Below, in pieces: positions 5,940 through 8,656 of a DNA stretch of 8,656 bases. Where the stretch lies: the NCBI GenBank assembly GCA_020052975.1, contig JAGVOC010000251.1, positions 1-8,656 of the forward strand, read 5' to 3'. This DNA comes from Desulfobacterales bacterium (GTDB taxonomy: Bacteria > Desulfobacterota > Desulfobacteria > Desulfobacterales > RPRI01). A program made the translations under genes and the position numbers. How positions within the stretch are numbered: position 1 is the first letter of the stretch; each line of letters begins with the position of its first letter. The notes under the pieces were generated by a model. It ran no database searches, was not told where the DNA came from, and was given only the letters and a program-made list of their open reading frames with translations.

Positions 5940-6658
5940 ATGCTCTTAAGATAAGCCGCGCCGCCCAGTTGAAACATCTGGTCAAGAATCCACAAACGGC
6001 GGCTGTTTACATAACTCGACGGCCTGTCTGCCCTAAGTCTAACCGGATTTGGAAGAACAGCTGCAAGAAGAGCCGCATCTGAAGAACTGAGCTTTGAAGG
6101 GGGTTTTTTAAAAAAAGCCTCGCCTGCTGCTGCCACCCCATATATTCCATCTCCGAATTCGACAATATTCAGATAAACCTCCAGTATCCTCCGTTTTGGC
6201 CATATCAATTCCATTAACACTGTAAAATAAGCCTCAAAGCCTTTCCTGACTAAACTCCTGCCGGACCACAAAAAAAGATTTTTCGCGACCTGCTGTGAAA
6301 TGGTGCTTGCGCCACGCAGGCGCTTCCCTCTCGAATGTTTTTCCAGGGCATCTGAAATAGATTCAAGATCAAAGCCGAAATGTTCCGGAAACATCTGGTC
6401 TTCAGCAGCAACTACCGCTATTCCGGCATGCGGAGATATCTTATCCCATGAAGTCCACTCGTAACGGGTTTTATATCCCTTTTTATCCGACCAAAGTGAA
6501 GCAACGCTCTTACTGATCATAACCGCGGATGTGACAGGTGGAATCCATCGAAGCAGGATAACAGGAACAATTGTAGCAATAAGGACAACAACAACAGCCT
6601 TAAGCAATAAAGAGGCAACAGATTTTAAAATCTTTTTAAACTTAACCGTAACTGACAC
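5936..6658 (-). CDS. mtgA: Monofunctional peptidoglycan glycosyltransferase MtgA
   Basis: 240 residues from GTG 6658. An N-terminal membrane anchor (about 18-36) precedes a GT51 domain that polymerises lipid II into glycan strands on the periplasmic face. GT51 motifs appear in order: AVVAAEDQMFPEHFGFD (81-97) with catalytic Glu86, GASTISQQVAKNLFLW (116-131), RKGFEAYFTVLMELIW (138-153) with the second catalytic Glu142, KRRILEVYLNIVEFGDGIYG (155-174) and AAGEAFFKKPPSKLSSSDAALLAAVLPNP (177-205). There is no transpeptidase domain, and the length matches stand-alone MtgA (about 240). Start choice: GGAG at 6667-6670 sits 8 nt before GTG 6658. An in-frame TTG at 6673 lacks such a site. The stop codon lies in a repeat, but the protein is full length. 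DUF502 follows 94 bp downstream. Confidence 0.92.
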   Translation of the reverse strand: MSVTVKFKKILKSVASLLLKAVVVVLIATIVPVILLRWIPPVTSAVMISKSVASLWSDKKGYKTRYEWTSWDKISPHAGIAVVAAEDQMFPEHFGFDLESISDALEKHSRGKRLRGASTISQQVAKNLFLWSGRSLVRKGFEAYFTVLMELIWPKRRILEVYLNIVEFGDGIYGVAAAGEAFFKKPPSKLSSSDAALLAAVLPNPVRLRADRPSSYVNSRRLWILDQMFQLGGAAYLKSI

Positions 6659-6666
6659 CAGAGTAA

Positions 6667-6670
6667 CTCC
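6667..6670 (-). promoter_or_regulatory. Ribosome-binding site that decides the mtgA start
   Basis: GGAG on the minus strand, 8 nt before GTG 6658. It overlaps the upstream TTG candidate at 6673, which therefore cannot use it. Confidence 0.55.
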
Positions 6671-6729
6671 CAACCAACAAAATTAACAATCGGCCAAAAC
6701 TTATGGCTTCAGGGGCAAATTATCTTTGG

Positions 6730-6735
6730 ATTATA
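6730..6735 (-). promoter_or_regulatory. Possible -10 box for mtgA
   Basis: TATAAT on the minus strand in the AT-rich gap between the miniature element and mtgA, about 70 nt before the start codon. No good -35 is visible 16-18 nt upstream, so this is tentative. Confidence 0.25.
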
Positions 6736-6767
6736 ATAAATCTTGAGCTTTTCACTTGAACCCTTGC

Positions 6768-6956
6768 ATCCATGATGGCTTCGTAAAAAGTCGAAATTCA
6801 GACGGCAAAGTAAAAAGCTCATTATGCAAGGCGCACGAATCTTGAGGAATACCGCAAACGCGGGGCCCGAAGGGTGCGTACATACTGTTACGCTGCAAGG
6901 ACGAAAGATGAAGTGCAACACAGCAGAATGACTTTTTACGAAGCCATCATCCATGA
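6768..6956. repeat. Miniature inverted-repeat element, copy B (intact), with 8-bp direct repeats
   Basis: Element 6774-6948, about 175 bp. The ends are perfect inverted repeats: GATGGCTTCGTAAAAAGTC at 6774-6792 and its reverse complement at 6930-6948. ATCCATGA occurs on both sides (6768-6775 and 6949-6956), as in a target-site duplication, overlapping the outermost two bases of the left end. The centre is GC-rich (about 6850-6875, with GGGCCC) and absent from copy A. It encodes no transposase, so it would be mobilised in trans. It begins 25 bp past the TerC stop and fills most of the 6674-6973 gap between TerC and mtgA. Confidence 0.85.
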
Positions 6957-6973
6957 ATCCTCTAACCCTTTGG

Positions 6974-7684
6974 TTATGCCTGCTCTTTCCTGCGTATCCT
7001 CAAATTCAGCATTTCGACAAATACGGAAAAAGCCATGGCAAAATATATGTATCCTTTTGGTATGTGCATATCGAAGCCCTCGCCGACAAGAGCCATGCCA
7101 ATCAGCAGGAGAAAACTCAAAGCAAGTATTTTAATAGTCGGATGGTTATCTACAAACCGGCTTAATGGAGCTGAAAAAATCATCATAAATATAACAGCAA
7201 TGACAATGGCGATGACCATTATTTCAATTCTGTTCGCAAGTCCTATGGCTGTTATGACCGAATCAAGCGAAAAAATAATATCCAGAAACATTATCTGAAT
7301 TATGACGTTCAGAAATGAAGTTTTCCCAACCTTCGTGGAATGGAGTTCTCCTCCTTCAAGTTTATCATGAATTTCAAGTGTGCTTTTGCCGAGCAGAAAC
7401 AACCCGCCGGTAATAAGGATAATATCCCTTCCTGAAATCTCGTTGGTAAAAACCGTGAAAAGCGGCTGTGTCAGGCGCATTATAAGTGTCAGGGAAAATA
7501 GAAGACCTATGCGCGTGATCATGGCAAGTCCGAGACCGACAATACGGGCCTTAGCCTGCTGCATTACCGGCAGTTTTCCTGCAAGGATGGCAATAAATAT
7601 TATATTATCTATGCCAAGGACTATTTCAAGCAATGTAAGTGTTATCAGCGCAAGCCAGGCTCCAGGTTCAAAAAGCCATAACAT
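6974..7684 (-). CDS. TerC-family integral membrane protein
   Basis: 236 residues with about seven hydrophobic segments. The TerC family signature is clear: LLEIVLGIDNIIFIAILAGK (18-37, with acidic E20 and D26 in the membrane), then SGRDIILITGGLFLLGKSTL with an EIHDKLEGGE loop, then MFLDIIFSLDSVITAIGLAN with its paired Asp residues, and a final EMLNLRIRRK with a basic tail inside. Relatives include the tellurite-resistance-associated TerC and the YgdQ/YoaE-like proteins. Several members have been linked to Mn2+ export or metal supply to exported proteins, so metal transport is a family-based inference. No ter operon partners are nearby. Start: AAGGA (7694-7698) is 9 nt before ATG 7684. An in-frame TTG at 7693 abuts that site and is rejected. 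No yybP-ykoY-type manganese riboswitch is possible in the 89-bp gap, which is mostly repeat. Confidence 0.88.
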   Translation of the reverse strand: MLWLFEPGAWLALITLTLLEIVLGIDNIIFIAILAGKLPVMQQAKARIVGLGLAMITRIGLLFSLTLIMRLTQPLFTVFTNEISGRDIILITGGLFLLGKSTLEIHDKLEGGELHSTKVGKTSFLNVIIQIMFLDIIFSLDSVITAIGLANRIEIMVIAIVIAVIFMMIFSAPLSRFVDNHPTIKILALSFLLLIGMALVGEGFDMHIPKGYIYFAMAFSVFVEMLNLRIRRKEQA

Positions 7685-7693
7685 TAGTTTCAA

Positions 7694-7698
7694 TCCTT
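7694..7698 (-). promoter_or_regulatory. Ribosome-binding site that decides the TerC start
   Basis: AAGGA on the minus strand, 9 nt upstream of ATG 7684 and directly adjacent to TTG 7693. This spacing supports the ATG. Confidence 0.6.
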
Positions 7699-7702
7699 AA
7701 AG

Positions 7703-7784
7703 AGTGTCTGTCCGGAAACAAGTTTTGGATAAAGGTGAGATTCCGATCCGGAAAATATCAATTTTGGGCAAGCTCAAGAAAATC
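7703..7784. repeat. 82-bp interspersed repeat, copy 1
   Basis: It aligns without gaps to 8503-8584 in the same orientation, at roughly 80% identity, with a 20-nt identical stretch ending in GGGCAAGCTCAAG. It contains a TTCC-GATCC-GGAA palindrome. The 9-bp hairpin seen at the start of copy 2 has decayed here. It fills nearly the whole gap between the TerC and cyclic-nucleotide-binding genes, and the TGA stop of the latter (7774-7776) lies inside it. Confidence 0.75.
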
Positions 7785-8247
7785 TTTTAATATCATCACG
7801 CAGCATAAAGTTTGTATCTTCCAGTCTTTGAGACAGAATAAACGAGAGATTCCGCATGAAAATATATCCGATATAGTTGTTTTTATCAAATAATTCCAAT
7901 AGATTGTTTCGCCCTATTTTTATGACATTTACCTTATCAATAGCAGTGACATTAGCTGTTCGGCGCTGGTTCTCCAAAAAAGCCATTTCCCCGAATATAT
8001 CACCCTGCCTTAACACCGCCAGTTGTATTTTTGCTCTGATTCCCTTGTCAAAACTTACAGATCCGATATCAATGCTCACTCTTCCTTCTAATATAATATA
8101 TATATCGGATGTCCTGACCGATTCAATTAAAATTGACGCTCCCTTGTCATGCGTAACTTCTTGCCCAAGAGATAATATGCTGTTTTTTTCTGAGTCATTT
8201 AATCCTTCAAAAATATTGAAAATAGTTTTTTCTTTCTTTGCCAGCAT
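7774..8247 (-). CDS. Stand-alone cyclic-nucleotide-binding domain protein
   Basis: 157 residues, essentially one CRP/cAMP-kinase-type cNMP-binding domain (about 10-130). Visible features are a double beta-roll (IYIILEGRVSIDIGSV, 49-64) and the phosphate-binding cassette GDIFGEMAFLENQRRTANV (82-100). That cassette keeps the Gly-Glu pair (86-87) and the Arg-Thr-Ala (96-98) that contact the cyclic nucleotide in known members. A C-terminal helix follows. There is no helix-turn-helix, kinase, cyclase or channel segment, so it cannot be a CRP-type regulator by itself. It may act as a sensor subunit binding a partner, and the ligand (cAMP, cGMP or other) is not readable. Start: AGGAG is 8 nt upstream of ATG 8247. 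The last four codons (RFS and stop) lie in the 7703-7784 repeat, so the exact C-terminus may be repeat-derived. Confidence 0.85.
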   Translation of the reverse strand: MLAKKEKTIFNIFEGLNDSEKNSILSLGQEVTHDKGASILIESVRTSDIYIILEGRVSIDIGSVSFDKGIRAKIQLAVLRQGDIFGEMAFLENQRRTANVTAIDKVNVIKIGRNNLLELFDKNNYIGYIFMRNLSFILSQRLEDTNFMLRDDIKRFS

Positions 8248-8328
8248 TTTCTGATCTCCTCAGTAAATTGGGGAACTTCAATCATTTTTAAAAAGATCGC
8301 ACAATACAAGCCAAAACAACTTTTTCAT

Positions 8329-8357
8329 AATATAACAAAAAACTCAATCGCAATCAA
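8329..8357 (-). promoter_or_regulatory. Candidate sigma70-type promoter for the cyclic-nucleotide-binding gene
   Basis: Minus strand: TTGATT (8352-8357), 17-nt spacer, TATATT (8329-8334), matching consensus at 4 of 6 and 5 of 6. It would give a leader of about 75 nt before ATG 8247. Spacing is ideal, but the region is AT-rich. Confidence 0.4.
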
Positions 8358-8385
8358 AAACAATATTTACGGAATAATCAGGATC

Positions 8386-8408
8386 GATGGACTCGTAAAT
8401 AGTCCATC
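8386..8408. repeat. Solo palindrome related to the miniature-element ends
   Basis: GATGGACT and AGTCCATC form a perfect 8-bp stem around a 7-nt loop (CGTAAAT). The 23-bp sequence differs at one base from the palindrome at 5178-5200 read in reverse. No partner end or flanking direct repeat is visible nearby, so it is a solo end or remnant. Confidence 0.65.
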
Positions 8409-8502
8409 CATTATTCATTATTCATTCTTGACTAATTATCACCGCTTTGCTTATTCTTCAAATCTTGGTTCCATTAATTTCATAACAGGTTTGAAACTAT
8501 AT

Positions 8503-8656
8503 AGTGTCCATCCGGAAACAAATTATGGACACTAGTGCGTTTCCAATCTGGAAATATGCAATTTTGGGCAAGCTCAAGGAAATCAAGGGATTGCGCGGAG
8601 GCATACGCAATGTATGCCGCACAAGAAATCCCGCAGATTGACACCGAGATCGCACA
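8503..8656. repeat. Interspersed repeat element, copy 2 (cut by window edge)
   Basis: Positions 8503-8584 are the direct copy of 7703-7784. The start is a perfect 9-bp hairpin, AGTGTCCAT (8503-8511) and ATGGACACT (8525-8533). Beyond the shared part is an imperfect hairpin with GGGATT (8587-8592) pairing AATCCC (8627-8632) and an inner GGCATAC/GTATGCC stem (8600-8618). The symmetry about 8609 suggests a palindromic element of roughly 210 bp whose right third lies outside the window. Confidence 0.6.

Larger units (their letters stand above)
8248..8656. other. Gene-free stretch upstream of the cyclic-nucleotide-binding gene
   Basis: 409 bp to the window edge without a supportable ORF or RNA gene. 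It holds a candidate promoter (8329-8357), a solo palindrome (8386-8408) and a truncated repeat element (8503-8656). I see nothing definable in 8409-8502, which is AT-rich with short TTATTCAT-like direct repeats near 8410-8428. Confidence 0.6.

Noticed and set aside
5842..5985. N-terminal extension of the DUF502 ORF up to 5985
   Set aside because: It overlaps mtgA by 50 nt and runs through a repeat fragment. ATG 5841 has a proper AAAGG site and begins the family-like sequence.
6709..6954. ORFs on both strands across 6709-7134
   Set aside because: They lie within the miniature element or antisense to TerC and have no protein-like features.
1..8656. CRISPR array, tRNA or rRNA
   Set aside because: No regularly spaced direct repeats, and no cloverleaf or rRNA motifs were seen on either strand.

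Overview
The window looks like chromosomal DNA from an AT-leaning Gram-negative bacterium, most likely a sulfate-reducing Desulfobacterales-type member of the Desulfobacterota. Both the organism and its lifestyle are inferred. The support is the mixture of families (a CsgG-type domain fused to DUF1566, DUF502, MtgA, TerC) and the short interspersed repeats with GGCTTCGTAAAAAGTC-type ends, which I associate with that group. No rRNA, tRNA, CRISPR array, transposase, integrase or phage gene is visible.

Layout. Position 1-128 is a truncated copy of a miniature inverted-repeat element. Next, on the minus strand, is a secreted two-domain protein (288-1328) with a CsgG-like N-terminal domain, a proline-rich linker and a C-terminal DUF1566 (C-type-lectin-like) domain. 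A 57-residue glycine-zipper membrane protein missed by ordinary length cut-offs lies on the plus strand at 1592-1765. A cytosolic C69/secernin-type Ntn hydrolase is at 1900-3240 (minus). A 96-residue membrane-anchored protein of unknown function is at 3540-3830 (plus). From 3852 to 8247 everything reads on the minus strand, in transcription order: a lone cyclic-nucleotide-binding domain protein, a TerC-family membrane protein, the monofunctional peptidoglycan glycosyltransferase MtgA, a DUF502 membrane protein and a membrane-bound family 2 glycosyltransferase. This is a loosely envelope-related run, but repeats separate the genes, so a single operon is not assured.

Repeats are the second theme. 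At least one family of miniature elements is present (1-128, 5090-5200, 6774-6948, with end fragments at 5895-5939 and 8386-8408). Two copies have matched terminal inverted repeats and are bracketed by 8-bp direct repeats that look like target-site duplications. A second family gives two 82-bp direct copies (7703-7784 and 8503-8584). These repeats sit at or just past the 3' ends of genes, and in two genes (mtgA and the cyclic-nucleotide-binding gene) the stop codon lies inside the repeat.

The most interesting candidate is the 3' end of the CsgG/DUF1566 gene. Its last ~120 nt are about 67% GC and A-poor, whereas the 120 nt just upstream are about 40% GC. The encoded residues alternate between a fixed framework and scattered variable-looking positions ending in ALPVRSG. 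This is what the variable repeat of a diversity-generating retroelement target looks like. No reverse transcriptase or template repeat is in the window, so this is a testable inference only.
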